A stretch of DNA of 64,000 nt from Pseudomonas asplenii (GCF_900105475.1 NZ_LT629777.1:3844001-3908000), one strand, 5' to 3'; positions 11,536-21,046 are shown, counted from the stretch's first letter. Numbers and translations: made by a program. The notes: a model not told the origin generated them from the sequence alone.

Positions 11536-11796
11536 ATGTCCTCTTTCAGCGAAATGATTGAAAACATCACCCCCGATATCTACCAGAGCCTGAAACTGGC
11601 CGTGGAAATCGGCAAATGGTCCGATGGCCGCAAGCTCACCACCGAGCAGCGCGAGCTGTCGTTGCAGGCGATGATCGCCTGGGAAACCCAGAACCTGCCG
11701 GAAGACCAACGTACCGGCTACATGGGCCCGCAGGAATGTGCGTCGAAGTCCGAGTCGATCCCGAACATCCTGTTCAAGTCGGATGCCATCCATTGA
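11536..11796 (+). CDS. yeaC: YeaC-like DUF1315 family protein
   Basis: A short cytosolic protein of 86 residues typical of DUF1315 (E. coli YeaC). Recognisable blocks are MIENITPDIYQSLK, EIGKWSDGRKL and the C-terminal KSDAIH. Function is unknown. It follows the rhomboid gene by 33 bases, and its TGA overlaps the TTG start of the DUF2797 gene by four bases. This pairing suggests a shared role. Confidence 0.9.
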   Translation: MSSFSEMIENITPDIYQSLKLAVEIGKWSDGRKLTTEQRELSLQAMIAWETQNLPEDQRTGYMGPQECASKSESIPNILFKSDAIH

Positions 11797-12623
11797 TCGA
11801 GCTAGGCCGTGGTGCAGTCAGCAAGATGTCGACGCGTCTGGACGCCTCGACCGTGCAATATACGTTTCGCCTGGGTGACAGCGAGGTGCCGGTCAATCCG
11901 TTGATCGGCCAGAAGTTGCGCCTGGAGTTTCTCGGCGCCATCCATTGCAGCCATTGCGGGCGCAAGACCAAGACCAGTTTCAGCCAGGGTTACTGTTACC
12001 CGTGCATGACCAAGCTGGCGCAATGTGACACCTGCATCATGAGTCCGGAACGCTGCCACTATGACGCCGGCACCTGCCGCGAGCCGGCCTGGGGTGAACA
12101 GTTCTGCATGACCGACCATGTGGTCTACCTGGCCAACTCGTCGGGGATCAAGGTCGGCATCACCCGCGCCACCCAGTTGCCGACCCGCTGGCTCGACCAG
12201 GGCGCCAGCCAGGCGTTGCCGATCATGCGCGTGGCGACCCGTCAGCAGTCCGGCTTCGTCGAGGACCTGTTCCGCAGCCAGGTGGCCGACAAGACCAATT
12301 GGCGCGCCTTGCTCAAGGGCGATGCACCAGCGGTGGACCTGCGCCAGGTACGTGACCAGTTGTTCGAGTCCTGCGCCGAGGGCCTGCTGGCTCTTCAGGA
12401 GCGTTTCGGTCTCCAGGCGATTCAGCCGGTGCTGGACATCGAGCCCCTGGAAATCCGTTACCCGATCGAGGCTTACCCGACCAAGATCGTCAGCTTCAAC
12501 CTGGACAAGAACCCGATTGCCGAAGGCACGCTGATGGGGATCAAGGGCCAATACCTGATCTTCGACACCGGCGTGATCAATATCCGTAAATACACGGCCT
12601 ACCAGCTCGCCGTACATCAGTAA
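11793..12623 (+). CDS. DUF2797 family protein with Cys-rich N-domain
   Basis: 276 residues if translated from the TTG at 11793, which overlaps the yeaC stop (TTGA); an ATG at 11826 would give 265. The N-terminal half has paired cysteines: CSHC, CYPC, CDTC and single Cys nearby, probably a zinc or metal site. The middle HVVYLANSSGIKVGITR resembles a GIY-YIG-like element (VYLANS...KVGITR), followed by RWLDQGAS. DUF2797 has no known function; a nucleic-acid enzyme is plausible. pepN starts 12 bases downstream. Confidence 0.85.
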   Translation: MIELGRGAVSKMSTRLDASTVQYTFRLGDSEVPVNPLIGQKLRLEFLGAIHCSHCGRKTKTSFSQGYCYPCMTKLAQCDTCIMSPERCHYDAGTCREPAWGEQFCMTDHVVYLANSSGIKVGITRATQLPTRWLDQGASQALPIMRVATRQQSGFVEDLFRSQVADKTNWRALLKGDAPAVDLRQVRDQLFESCAEGLLALQERFGLQAIQPVLDIEPLEIRYPIEAYPTKIVSFNLDKNPIAEGTLMGIKGQYLIFDTGVINIRKYTAYQLAVHQ

Positions 12624-12635
12624 AAGGACGCACCC

Positions 12636-15293
12636 ATGCGCACCGAACAGCCGAAGATGATCTATCTGAAGGACTATCAGGCCCCCGAGTACCTGATCGA
12701 CGAGACGCACCTGACCTTCGAGTTGTTCGAGGACCATACCCTGGTCCATGCGCAACTGCTGATGCGCCGCAACCCGTCACGCGGGGCAGGGCTGCCGCCG
12801 CTGGTACTGGACGGCCAGTTGCTCGAACTCTTGTCGGTCAGCCTGGACGACCGTGAGCTTGCCGCCTCGGACTACCAGTTGGACGAGAACCACCTGACCC
12901 TGCACCCGGCGAGCGCGACCTTCACCGTCGACACCAGCGTGAAGATCCACCCGGAGAGCAACACCGCGCTGGAAGGCTTGTACAAATCCAGTGGCATGTT
13001 CTGCACCCAGTGCGAGGCCGAGGGCTTTCGCAAGATCACCTACTACCTCGACCGCCCGGACGTGATGAGCCGGTTCACCACCACGGTGGTCGCCGAGCAG
13101 CATCAGTACCCGGTCCTGCTGTCCAACGGCAACCCGATTGGCACTGGCCCGCAGGATGACGGCCGGCACTGGGCGACCTGGGAAGACCCGTTCATGAAAC
13201 CGGCCTACCTGTTCGCGCTGGTGGCCGGTGACCTGTGGTGCGTCGAGGACAGCTTCACCACCATGACCGGGCGCGATGTGGCGCTGCGCATCTATGTCGA
13301 GCCGGAAAACATCGACAAGTGCCAGCACGCCATGAACAGCCTGAAGAAGTCCATGCGCTGGGACGAAGAGGTCTATGGCCGTGAGTACGACCTGGACATC
13401 TTCATGATCGTTGCGGTCAACGACTTCAACATGGGCGCCATGGAGAACAAGGGTCTCAACATCTTCAACTCCAGTGCCGTGCTGGCCCGCGCCGAAACCG
13501 CCACCGATGCCGCCCACCAGCGGGTCGAGGCGATCGTCGCCCACGAATACTTCCACAACTGGTCGGGCAACCGCGTGACCTGCCGCGACTGGTTCCAGCT
13601 GTCGCTCAAGGAAGGTTTCACCGTGTTCCGCGATGCCGGTTTCTCCTCGGACATGAACTCGCGCACGGTCAAGCGCATCCAGGATGTCGCCTACCTGCGC
13701 ACCCATCAGTTCGCCGAGGACGCCGGTCCCATGGCCCACGCGGTGCGTCCGGACAGCTTCATCGAAATCTCCAACTTCTACACCCTGACCGTTTACGAGA
13801 AAGGCTCGGAAGTGGTCGGCATGATTCACACCCTGTTGGGTGCCGAAGGTTTCCGCAAGGGCAGCGATCTGTATTTCGAACGCCATGACGGCCAGGCGGT
13901 GACCTGTGATGACTTCGTCAAGGCCATGGAAGACGCCAACGGTGTCGACCTGACCCAGTTCAAGCGCTGGTACAGCCAGGCCGGCACGCCGCGTCTGGCG
14001 GTCAGCGAACGCTACGATGCGCAGGCGCAGACCTACAGCCTGACCTTCCGCCAGAGCTGCCCGCAAACCCCGGACAAGCAGGAAAAACTGCCGTTCGTGA
14101 TTCCGGTCGAGTTGGGCCTGCTGGATGCCCAGGGCGGTGAAATCGCCCTGCAACTGGTGGGTGAGTCGGCAGCGGGAGCCACCAGCCGCGTGCTGTCGGT
14201 GAGTGAAGCCGAACAGACCTTCACCTTTGTCGGTGTGGCCGCCAAACCGTTGCCGTCGCTGCTGCGCGGTTTCTCGGCGCCGGTCAAACTGAGCTTCCCC
14301 TACGACCGCGACCAGCTGATGTTCCTGATGCAGCATGACAGCGATGGTTTCAACCGTTGGGACGCGGGTCAGCAATTGTCGGTGCAGGTGCTGCAGGAAC
14401 TGATCGAGCAGCACCACAAGGGTGAGCCGCTGGTGCTCGATCAGCGCCTGGTCGTTGCGCTGCGCAGCGTGTTGGCCAACGAGCAACTGGACCAGGCGAT
14501 GGTTGCCGAGATGCTGTCATTGCCGAGTGAGGCGTATCTCACCGAGATCAGCGAAGTGGCGGAGGTCGACTCGATTCATGCGGCCCGTGAGTTCGCCCGC
14601 CAGCAACTGGCCGAGCAGCTGTTCGACGGTCTGTGGCAGCGTTACCAGGCCAACCGCGAGGTGTCGAAGAACACCGCCTACATCGCCGAGAACGAGCATT
14701 TCGCCCGTCGTGCGCTGCAGAACATCGCGCTGTCGTACCTGATGCTCAGTGGCAAGCCGCAAGTGCTGGCTGCGACTCTGGAGCAGTTCGAGGCCGCCGA
14801 CAACATGACCGAGCGCCTGACCGCCCTGGCGGTGTTGGTGAACTCGCCGTTCGAGGCGGAGAAGGTCAAGGCCCTGGCCGATTTTGCCGAGCACTTCAAG
14901 GACAATCCGCTGGTCATGGACCAATGGTTCAGCGTCCAGGCCGGCAGCACGCGGCCGGGTGGTCTGGAGCGGGTCAAGGCCCTGATGGAGCATCCGTCCT
15001 TCACCTTGCGCAACCCGAACAAGGTGCGCGCGCTGATCGGTGCGTTTGCCGGGCAGAATCTGATCAACTTCCATGCGGCGGACGGTTCCGGCTATCGCTT
15101 CCTGGCGGAGATCGTGATCCAGCTCAACGCGCTGAACCCGCAGATTGCCTCGCGCCAACTGGCGCCGCTGACCCGCTGGCGCAAATACGACAAGGCTCGC
15201 CAGGCGCTGATGAAGGCCGAACTGGAGCGCATCCGTGCTTCGGGCGAACTTTCGGCGGACGTCTTTGAGGTGGTCAGCAAAAGCCTGGCCTGA
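12636..15293 (+). CDS. pepN: Aminopeptidase N (M1 zinc metallopeptidase)
   Basis: PepN (885 residues) removes N-terminal residues from peptides in the cytosol. The exopeptidase motif GAMEN is at 267-271. The zinc site HEYFHNW has His303, Glu304 and His307, with the third ligand Glu in the downstream KEGFTVF block. Full length includes the C-terminal helical cap. AAGGACG precedes the ATG by a suitable distance. It follows the DUF2797 gene closely, and a weak hairpin terminator lies about 90 bases after its stop. Confidence 0.97.
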   Translation: MRTEQPKMIYLKDYQAPEYLIDETHLTFELFEDHTLVHAQLLMRRNPSRGAGLPPLVLDGQLLELLSVSLDDRELAASDYQLDENHLTLHPASATFTVDTSVKIHPESNTALEGLYKSSGMFCTQCEAEGFRKITYYLDRPDVMSRFTTTVVAEQHQYPVLLSNGNPIGTGPQDDGRHWATWEDPFMKPAYLFALVAGDLWCVEDSFTTMTGRDVALRIYVEPENIDKCQHAMNSLKKSMRWDEEVYGREYDLDIFMIVAVNDFNMGAMENKGLNIFNSSAVLARAETATDAAHQRVEAIVAHEYFHNWSGNRVTCRDWFQLSLKEGFTVFRDAGFSSDMNSRTVKRIQDVAYLRTHQFAEDAGPMAHAVRPDSFIEISNFYTLTVYEKGSEVVGMIHTLLGAEGFRKGSDLYFERHDGQAVTCDDFVKAMEDANGVDLTQFKRWYSQAGTPRLAVSERYDAQAQTYSLTFRQSCPQTPDKQEKLPFVIPVELGLLDAQGGEIALQLVGESAAGATSRVLSVSEAEQTFTFVGVAAKPLPSLLRGFSAPVKLSFPYDRDQLMFLMQHDSDGFNRWDAGQQLSVQVLQELIEQHHKGEPLVLDQRLVVALRSVLANEQLDQAMVAEMLSLPSEAYLTEISEVAEVDSIHAAREFARQQLAEQLFDGLWQRYQANREVSKNTAYIAENEHFARRALQNIALSYLMLSGKPQVLAATLEQFEAADNMTERLTALAVLVNSPFEAEKVKALADFAEHFKDNPLVMDQWFSVQAGSTRPGGLERVKALMEHPSFTLRNPNKVRALIGAFAGQNLINFHAADGSGYRFLAEIVIQLNALNPQIASRQLAPLTRWRKYDKARQALMKAELERIRASGELSADVFEVVSKSLA

Positions 15294-15631
15294 CAGCGCA
15301 CGTTTTGTCCGGGGTTGAGTATTGCCCCAGCGTAGTGGCTGCCTTGCACGGCAGCAGTATCGCTATCCGCCCCCTCTGCAAAGGCCACATTCGTGGCCTT
15401 TGTTCATCATCCCCTCTGATGCCTCGATATTCATGTCCTCCGCGAACGCGCCAGGTTAACAAAAGATAACGTGGCGTCGATTGTCAGGCGATTCCAAAGC
15501 CCGATAGGATAGCTCCAGTTGTGGAAGGGGCTCTAGATTGCTGGTTTCAGACGAACCACAACGATGAAAATGCCCTCGAAGGCGCCCTGAAAGGTTAGAT
15601 GACCTAACAATAATAATGGGGGGAAAGGTCT
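15294..15631. other. Intergenic region before the YCF48/RND pair
   Basis: 338 bases without a gene. It contains the weak pepN terminator (15380-15405), an AT-richer patch around 15454-15470, and an inverted repeat GTTAG-ATGAC-CTAAC at 15594-15608. The repeat lies about 24 bases before the start codon, followed by a purine-rich ribosome site (GGGGGGAAAGG). The repeat could be an operator, but there is no further support. Confidence 0.4.
15380..15405 (+). terminator. Weak intrinsic terminator after pepN
   Basis: Perfect nine-base arms AAAGGCCAC (15380-15388) and GTGGCCTTT (15393-15401) with a four-base loop, followed by only a short T-rich tail (TTTGTTC). It is well placed to end the pepN transcript. 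Confidence 0.55.
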
Positions 15632-16684
15632 ATGAATGAGCCTGTGAAGGGTACGGGTTCCCGCCGTCCGCCGACTTGGCGGCGTGTGGTCTTGCTGACC
15701 TCGATGCTCTCTCTGTCCGGGCTGGCGCTGATGACCGGTCCGGCATTCGCCGCAGAGGCGGGCGCCGCCGACAGTGTCTATTCCATCGAATCACTCAAAG
15801 CCGCGAAGAGCCTCCTGCTCGATGTGGTCCATGCCGGTACCCGTCTGGTTGCCGTAGGCGATCGCGGGCATATCCTGTTTTCCGATGACCAGGGCACCAC
15901 ATGGACCCAGGCCCGGGTACCGACCCGGCAGTTGCTCACGGCGGTCTACTTCGTCGACGACAAACACGGCTGGGCCGTCGGCCATGACGCGCAGATCCTC
16001 GCCAGCAGCGATGGTGGCGCCACCTGGAACAAGCAGTTCGAAGACCTCAAGCGCGAAGCGCCGCTGCTGGACGTCTGGTTCAAGGATGCCAGCACCGGCT
16101 TTGCCGTTGGTGCCTATGGGGCCTTGCTCGAAACCACCGACGGCGGCCAGCACTGGGAAGACGCCAGCGACCGCCTCGACAACGAAGACCAGTACCACCT
16201 CAATGCCATCGCCGCAGTCAAGGATTCGGGGCTGTTCATCGTCGGCGAGCAGGGCAGCATGTTCCGTTCGGCCGACTGGGGCCAGACCTGGGAGCGCCTT
16301 GACGGTCCCTACCAGGGCTCGCTGTTCGGTGTGCTCGGCACCGCCGAACCGGCAACCCTGCTGGCCTACGGTTTGCGCGGCAATCTCTATCGTTCCAGCG
16401 ATTTCGGCTCCACCTGGGAACCGGTCGAACTCAAGGCCGCTCGCGGTGCGCTGGAGTTCGGCCTGTCCGGCGGTGCCCTGTTGGCCGACGGCTCGCTGGT
16501 GATCGTCGGCAATGGTGGCAGCGTGATCCGCAGCACCGATGATGGCGTGACCTTCAGCATCTTCAATCGTCCCGACCGCATTTCCTTATCGGCGGTCACC
16601 ACCGCCGGCAACGGCAACCTGATCCTGGTCGGTCAGGGCGGTGCGCACGTCACCTCGCCAACCGGCAGTGAGCTGGGCAAGTGA
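15632..16684 (+). CDS. YCF48-related beta-propeller protein, secreted
   Basis: 350 residues with an N-terminal signal peptide (basic stretch, hydrophobic core about 20-38, likely cleavage after AFA), so periplasmic or exported. The body has repeated WT/TW blade motifs (DDQGTTWTQ, DGGATWNK, DGGQHWED, DWGQTWER, DFGSTWEP) of the YCF48/BNR beta-propeller. In plants and cyanobacteria YCF48 assists photosystem II assembly; here the usual partner is the RND protein downstream. It sits 34 bases before that gene and is very probably in one operon with it. Confidence 0.88.
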   Translation: MNEPVKGTGSRRPPTWRRVVLLTSMLSLSGLALMTGPAFAAEAGAADSVYSIESLKAAKSLLLDVVHAGTRLVAVGDRGHILFSDDQGTTWTQARVPTRQLLTAVYFVDDKHGWAVGHDAQILASSDGGATWNKQFEDLKREAPLLDVWFKDASTGFAVGAYGALLETTDGGQHWEDASDRLDNEDQYHLNAIAAVKDSGLFIVGEQGSMFRSADWGQTWERLDGPYQGSLFGVLGTAEPATLLAYGLRGNLYRSSDFGSTWEPVELKAARGALEFGLSGGALLADGSLVIVGNGGSVIRSTDDGVTFSIFNRPDRISLSAVTTAGNGNLILVGQGGAHVTSPTGSELGK

Positions 16685-16718
16685 GCAGGGCCAATAACAA
16701 GAAGGCGGGGAGTGTCAT

Positions 16719-19094
16719 ATGAGCAGTCATCATCAAGACAAGGCGACGTTTCTCGAACGCCTGATTTTCAACAACCGCCCGGCAGTGATCCTGATCTGCC
16801 TGCTGGTCAGTGTCTTCCTGTTCTGGCAGGCGACGCTGATCCGTCCGTCCACCAGCTTCGAGAAGATGATTCCGCTCAAGCATCCATTCATTGAAAAAAT
16901 GATGGAGCACCGCAACGACCTCGCCAACCTCGGCAACACCGTGCGTGTTTCGGTGGAGGCCAAGGATGGCGACATCTTCACCAAGGACTACATGGACACC
17001 CTGCGCCAGATCAACGACGAGGTGTTCTACATCCCCGGCGTCGACCGTTCCGGCCTCAAGTCGCTGTGGAGCCCCAGCGTGCGCTGGACCGAAGTGACGG
17101 AGGAGGGTTTCGCCGGTGGCGAGGTGATCCCGCAGAGCTACAACGGCTCGGCCGACAGCCTCGACCAGTTGCGCAACAACGTACTCAAGTCCGGCCAGGT
17201 CGGGCGCCTGGTGGCCAACGACTTCAAGTCGAGCATCGTCGATATCCCGTTGCTGGAGTCCTACCCGGACCCGCAGGATCAGGGCAAGCTGGTCAAGCTC
17301 GATTACCAGAAGTTCTCCCATCAGCTCGAAGAGAAAATCCGCGACAAGTTCGAAGCCCAGAACCCCAATGTGAAGATCCACATCGTCGGTTTCGCCAAGA
17401 AGGTCGGTGACCTGATCGACGGCCTGATCATGGTGGTGCTGTTCTTCGGCGTGGCCTTCGTCATCACCCTGGTGCTGCTGTACTGGTTCACCTGGTGTAT
17501 CCGCAGCACCATCGCCGTGCTGATCACCACCCTGGTGGCGGTGGTCTGGCAACTGGGGCTGATGCATGCCGCAGGCTTCGGGCTGGACCCGTATTCGATG
17601 CTGGTACCGTTCCTGATCTTCGCCATCGGTATTTCCCACGGCGTGCAGAAAATCAACGGCATCGCCCTGCAGTCCAGCGAGGCCGACAACGCCCTGACGG
17701 CGGCGCGGCGTACCTTCCGACAGTTGTTCCTGCCGGGGATGATCGCAATCCTCGCCGATGCGGTCGGTTTCATCACACTGTTGATCATCGATATCGGCGT
17801 AATCCGCGAGCTGGCGATTGGCGCCTCGATCGGTGTGGCGGTGATCGTGTTTACCAACCTGATCCTGCTGCCGGTGGCGATTTCCTATGTGGGGATCAGC
17901 CAGAAGGCCGTCGAGCGCAGCAAGAAGGACGCGACCCGCGAGCATCCGTTCTGGCGCCTGTTGTCGAACTTCGCCAGTCCCAAGGTCGCCCCGGTGTCCA
18001 TTGCCCTGGCCTTGCTGGCCTTCGGCGGTGGCCTCTGGTACAGCCAGAACCTGAAGATCGGCGACCTCGACCAGGGCGCGCCGGAACTGCGCCCCGACTC
18101 GCGCTACAACAAGGACAACAGCTTCATCATCAACAACTACTCCACCAGTTCCGACGTGTTGGTGGTGATGGTCAAGACGGCATCCGAGGGCTGTTCGCGT
18201 TATGCGGCCATGGCGCCGATCGACGAACTGATGTGGAAAATGCAGAACACCGAGGGTGTGCAGTCGGCAATTTCCCTGGTCACCGTGTCCAAGCAGATGA
18301 TCAAGGGCATGAACGAGGGCAACCTGAAGTGGGAAACCCTGTCGCGTAACCCGGATGTGCTGAACAACTCGATTGCCCGCGCCGATGGCCTGTACAACAA
18401 CAACTGCTCCCTGGCGCCGGTGCTGGTGTTCCTCAACGATCACAAGGCCGCGACCCTCGACCGTGCGGTCCATGCAGTGCAGGATTTTGCCCGGGAAAAC
18501 AACAAGGATGGCCTGGAGTTCCTGCTCGCCGCAGGTAATGCCGGGATCGAGGCGGCCACCAACGAAGTGATCAAGCAGGCGGAACTGACCATCCTGGTGC
18601 TGGTGTACCTCTGCGTCGCGACGATGTGCATGATCACCTTCCGTTCCTGGGCGGCGACCCTGTGTATCGTTCTGCCACTGGTGCTGACGTCGGTGCTGGG
18701 CAACGCGCTGATGGCCTTCATGGGCATCGGCGTAAAGGTGGCGACCCTGCCGGTGGTGGCGCTGGGCGTGGGGATCGGCGTCGACTACGGGATCTACATC
18801 TACAGTCGCCTGGAAAGTTTCCTGCGCGCCGGGCTGTCGTTGCAGGAGGCCTATTACCAGACCCTGCGCTCCACCGGCAAGGCGGTGTTGTTCACCGGCC
18901 TGTGCCTGGCGATCGGCGTCTGTACCTGGATCTTCTCGGCGATCAAGTTCCAGGCCGACATGGGCCTGATGCTGACCTTCATGCTCCTGTGGAACATGTT
19001 CGGCGCACTGTGGCTGCTGCCGGCGCTGGCGCGGTTCCTGATCAAGCCGGAGAAACTGGCGGGCAAGGTGGGCGGTTCGTTGCTGGCTCACTGA
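16719..19094 (+). CDS. RND superfamily (MMPL-type) transporter
   Basis: 791-residue inner-membrane protein with two repeated halves. TM1 (about 24-42) is followed by a large periplasmic loop and a five-helix bundle (about 230-400), then a second loop (about 430-620) and a second bundle (620-780). This is the HpnN/MMPL layout rather than the larger tripartite drug pumps (over 1,000 residues). Such proteins move lipids or hydrophobic compounds across or out of the inner membrane. Its partner is the YCF48 protein upstream. In many pseudomonads I recall DUF1302 and DUF1329 outer-membrane genes next to this pair; they are absent here. The substrate is unknown. Confidence 0.88.
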   Translation: MSSHHQDKATFLERLIFNNRPAVILICLLVSVFLFWQATLIRPSTSFEKMIPLKHPFIEKMMEHRNDLANLGNTVRVSVEAKDGDIFTKDYMDTLRQINDEVFYIPGVDRSGLKSLWSPSVRWTEVTEEGFAGGEVIPQSYNGSADSLDQLRNNVLKSGQVGRLVANDFKSSIVDIPLLESYPDPQDQGKLVKLDYQKFSHQLEEKIRDKFEAQNPNVKIHIVGFAKKVGDLIDGLIMVVLFFGVAFVITLVLLYWFTWCIRSTIAVLITTLVAVVWQLGLMHAAGFGLDPYSMLVPFLIFAIGISHGVQKINGIALQSSEADNALTAARRTFRQLFLPGMIAILADAVGFITLLIIDIGVIRELAIGASIGVAVIVFTNLILLPVAISYVGISQKAVERSKKDATREHPFWRLLSNFASPKVAPVSIALALLAFGGGLWYSQNLKIGDLDQGAPELRPDSRYNKDNSFIINNYSTSSDVLVVMVKTASEGCSRYAAMAPIDELMWKMQNTEGVQSAISLVTVSKQMIKGMNEGNLKWETLSRNPDVLNNSIARADGLYNNNCSLAPVLVFLNDHKAATLDRAVHAVQDFARENNKDGLEFLLAAGNAGIEAATNEVIKQAELTILVLVYLCVATMCMITFRSWAATLCIVLPLVLTSVLGNALMAFMGIGVKVATLPVVALGVGIGVDYGIYIYSRLESFLRAGLSLQEAYYQTLRSTGKAVLFTGLCLAIGVCTWIFSAIKFQADMGLMLTFMLLWNMFGALWLLPALARFLIKPEKLAGKVGGSLLAH

Positions 19095-19106
19095 CGCTGC
19101 TGAAAC

Positions 19107-19176
19107 GCTTCGCTGGCAAGCCCTGTTCCTGCACAGGCCACATCGGTCCCAGTAGGAGCGGGGCTTGCCCGCGAAC
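19107..19176. repeat. REP pair (divergent)
   Basis: Two Pseudomonas-type REP copies. An inverted, degenerate copy lies at 19107-19133 (TTCGCTGGCAAGCCCTGTTC), and a good forward copy at 19152-19175 (GTAGGAGCGGGGCTTGCCCG). They point away from each other. They lie in the gap after the RND gene and could form a hairpin in the transcript. Confidence 0.85.
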
Positions 19177-19263
19177 CGCCTCCGGCGGCCATTCACCGCC
19201 GCACCCGCTGCAACGCAATATCGCCTATCATTGCCCCTTTCCCGAAAAATGATAGAAACCGCC

Positions 19264-19548
19264 ATGACCGACACCTTGCTCACTGCCCTTCAAGCCTGCG
19301 ACATGCTGGAAATCGACGGCCTGCATGCCTTCGATTTCACCCTCGACGAGGCCGGCCTGCTGATCGAGTGCATGGACGGCCGTGCCGCCAAGCGCTGGGC
19401 GTTCAGCCTGGACCAGGTGCGGGCTGCTGCCTTCGACGAGGCCCTGCAAAGCTGGGTGCTGGTCGGCGAGTCCGGCGAGCATCGTCTGGTGTGCATGAGC
19501 GCGTTCAGCGCCAAGGAGGAAGAGGACGATGAACAGGATGATGCGTAA
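19264..19548 (+). CDS. DUF5629 family small protein
   Basis: 94-residue acidic protein, no signal peptide or membrane helix, ending in an acidic tail (EEEDDEQDD). I recognise it as the DUF5629 type found next to lactonase genes in Pseudomonas (LLTALQACDMLEIDGLHAFDF). Function unknown. I chose the ATG at 19264; the longer upstream open frame begins inside the REP element. Its last 20 bases overlap the start of the lactonase gene, so the two are translationally linked. Confidence 0.8.
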   Translation: MTDTLLTALQACDMLEIDGLHAFDFTLDEAGLLIECMDGRAAKRWAFSLDQVRAAAFDEALQSWVLVGESGEHRLVCMSAFSAKEEEDDEQDDA

Positions 19549-20710
19549 ATTCTGGCCCCTGCTGATGGCCGGCAGCATCGGTTCGATGCCGGTCCTGGCG
19601 GCATCGGGCGATACCGTCCAGTTGCTGGTCGGTTCCTACACCGCTGGCAAGAGCGAAGGTATCTACCGCCTGCAGTTCGACAGCCGCACCGGCAAGCTCG
19701 ACCCCAAGCCGTTGCAGGTGATCAAGACGGCCAACCCGTCCTGGCTGACGCTGTCCGCCGATCAGCGCCGGCTGTACGCGGTCAATGAAAACGGTCCGGG
19801 CCAGCAGGATCCGGTGGGTCGAGTCAGCAGCTATGGGATCGATCCCAAGAGCCATCAGCTCAAGCTGATCAACCAGGTGCAGAGCCTCGGCAACGAGCCG
19901 ACCCATGCCAGCCTGAGCGGTGACCAGCGTTACCTGTTCGTCGCCAACTACTCGGTACTCGAAGATCCGGGCGGCAGCCTGGCGGCCCTGCCAGTGGATG
20001 CCAGGGGCAAACTGTCGCCGCCGGTCCAACTGAGCAGCCACCCGGCCAGCCTGGTCAACCTGGAGCGACAGGCGTCGGCGCACGTGCACTCGGTGGTGTC
20101 GTCGCCGGACGGGCGTTTTGTCTTCGCCTGCGACCTGGGGGCGGACAGGATCTTCGTCTACCAATACGATCCCAAGGCCAACCCGGAACGGCCATTGACC
20201 CCGGCTACCCCGGCCTATGTGCAGTTGCCGCCCGGCAGCGGGCCGCGTCACCTGCTGTTCAGTGCCGATGGCAAGCATGCCTGGCTGACCAGCGAAATGA
20301 GCGCGCAGATCACTGTATTCGACTATCAGGACGGCAAGCTCACCCAGAAGCAGCGGGTCGAACTGGCCGATCAGCAGCCGCTGTCGGACAAGGCCGCCGC
20401 CGCCCTGCACGCATCGAAGGACGGCAAGTTCCTCTATGTCAGCAACCGTGGCACGGCCAACCAGTTGCTGGTCTTTGCCATCGACCCGGCCAGCGGCGAA
20501 TTGAAGGAACTGCAACGACGCTCCGTGGACGGCGACCACCCGCGCGAGTTCGCCCTCGATCCCAGTGGCAAGTTCCTGCTGGTGGCTAACCAGAAGAGCA
20601 ATCAGATCGTCGTGATCGAGCGCGATGCCGACACCGGCCTGCTGGGCAAAACCGTGCAGACCTTGCCCTTCGATGCCCCGAGCTACCTTGGTTTCCTGCT
20701 GCGACAATAG
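19529..20710 (+). CDS. Lactonase family beta-propeller protein (6-phosphogluconolactonase-like)
   Basis: 393 residues with an N-terminal signal peptide (cleavage near VLAAS, residue 25), indicating a periplasmic location. The body is the seven-bladed propeller of the YbhE/Pgl2-type lactonase family (VGSYTAGKSEGIYRLQFD, GPRHLLFSADGKHAW, LYVSNRG, HPREFALDPSGKFLLVANQ). Cytosolic members hydrolyse 6-phosphogluconolactone; a secreted copy more likely acts on sugar lactones outside the cytosol, so I give no gene symbol. AAGGAGG lies nine bases before the ATG. The start overlaps DUF5629 by 20 bases. Confidence 0.88.
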   Translation: MNRMMRKFWPLLMAGSIGSMPVLAASGDTVQLLVGSYTAGKSEGIYRLQFDSRTGKLDPKPLQVIKTANPSWLTLSADQRRLYAVNENGPGQQDPVGRVSSYGIDPKSHQLKLINQVQSLGNEPTHASLSGDQRYLFVANYSVLEDPGGSLAALPVDARGKLSPPVQLSSHPASLVNLERQASAHVHSVVSSPDGRFVFACDLGADRIFVYQYDPKANPERPLTPATPAYVQLPPGSGPRHLLFSADGKHAWLTSEMSAQITVFDYQDGKLTQKQRVELADQQPLSDKAAAALHASKDGKFLYVSNRGTANQLLVFAIDPASGELKELQRRSVDGDHPREFALDPSGKFLLVANQKSNQIVVIERDADTGLLGKTVQTLPFDAPSYLGFLLRQ

Positions 20711-20866
20711 ATCGCAGCCCTCGGTTTACAAGGGGCTTGCACTTCTATTAATAACGCTGATATCCGCTACTGCTTCAATGAATTTCAACCCGATCACCCT
20801 CGGATGTACTTTGGACTCACGGCCTGAAAGGGCAAGCAAGCCAACTGACATTCGAGGGTTTTCGCC

Positions 20867-21046
20867 ATGAACTTCAATCTTTTCTCCATCATCGCCGCTT
20901 CCGCCGTCTCCGCCAGCGTTGCCCTGCCAGCCAGTGCCAGCGTGGAGATCAGTGAGAAAAAATCCCACGCCCAGAGCTATACCCAGAAGTACCTGCAGCA
21001 GAGTGCCAACTTCTATGCTGCCCTGGATCACAAGGCTCAACACTGA
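20867..21046 (+). CDS. Small secreted protein, 59 residues, unknown function
   Basis: A 59-codon ORF with a clear signal peptide: short N-region, hydrophobic core FSIIAASAVSASVALP and an ASA cleavage site near residue 24. The mature part of about 35 residues is hydrophilic, rich in Gln, Ser and Tyr. GAGGG lies upstream of the ATG. I recognise no family, but the signal-peptide structure and start context support a real gene. The gap before it (20711-20866) shows nothing else. Confidence 0.6.
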   Translation: MNFNLFSIIAASAVSASVALPASASVEISEKKSHAQSYTQKYLQQSANFYAALDHKAQH

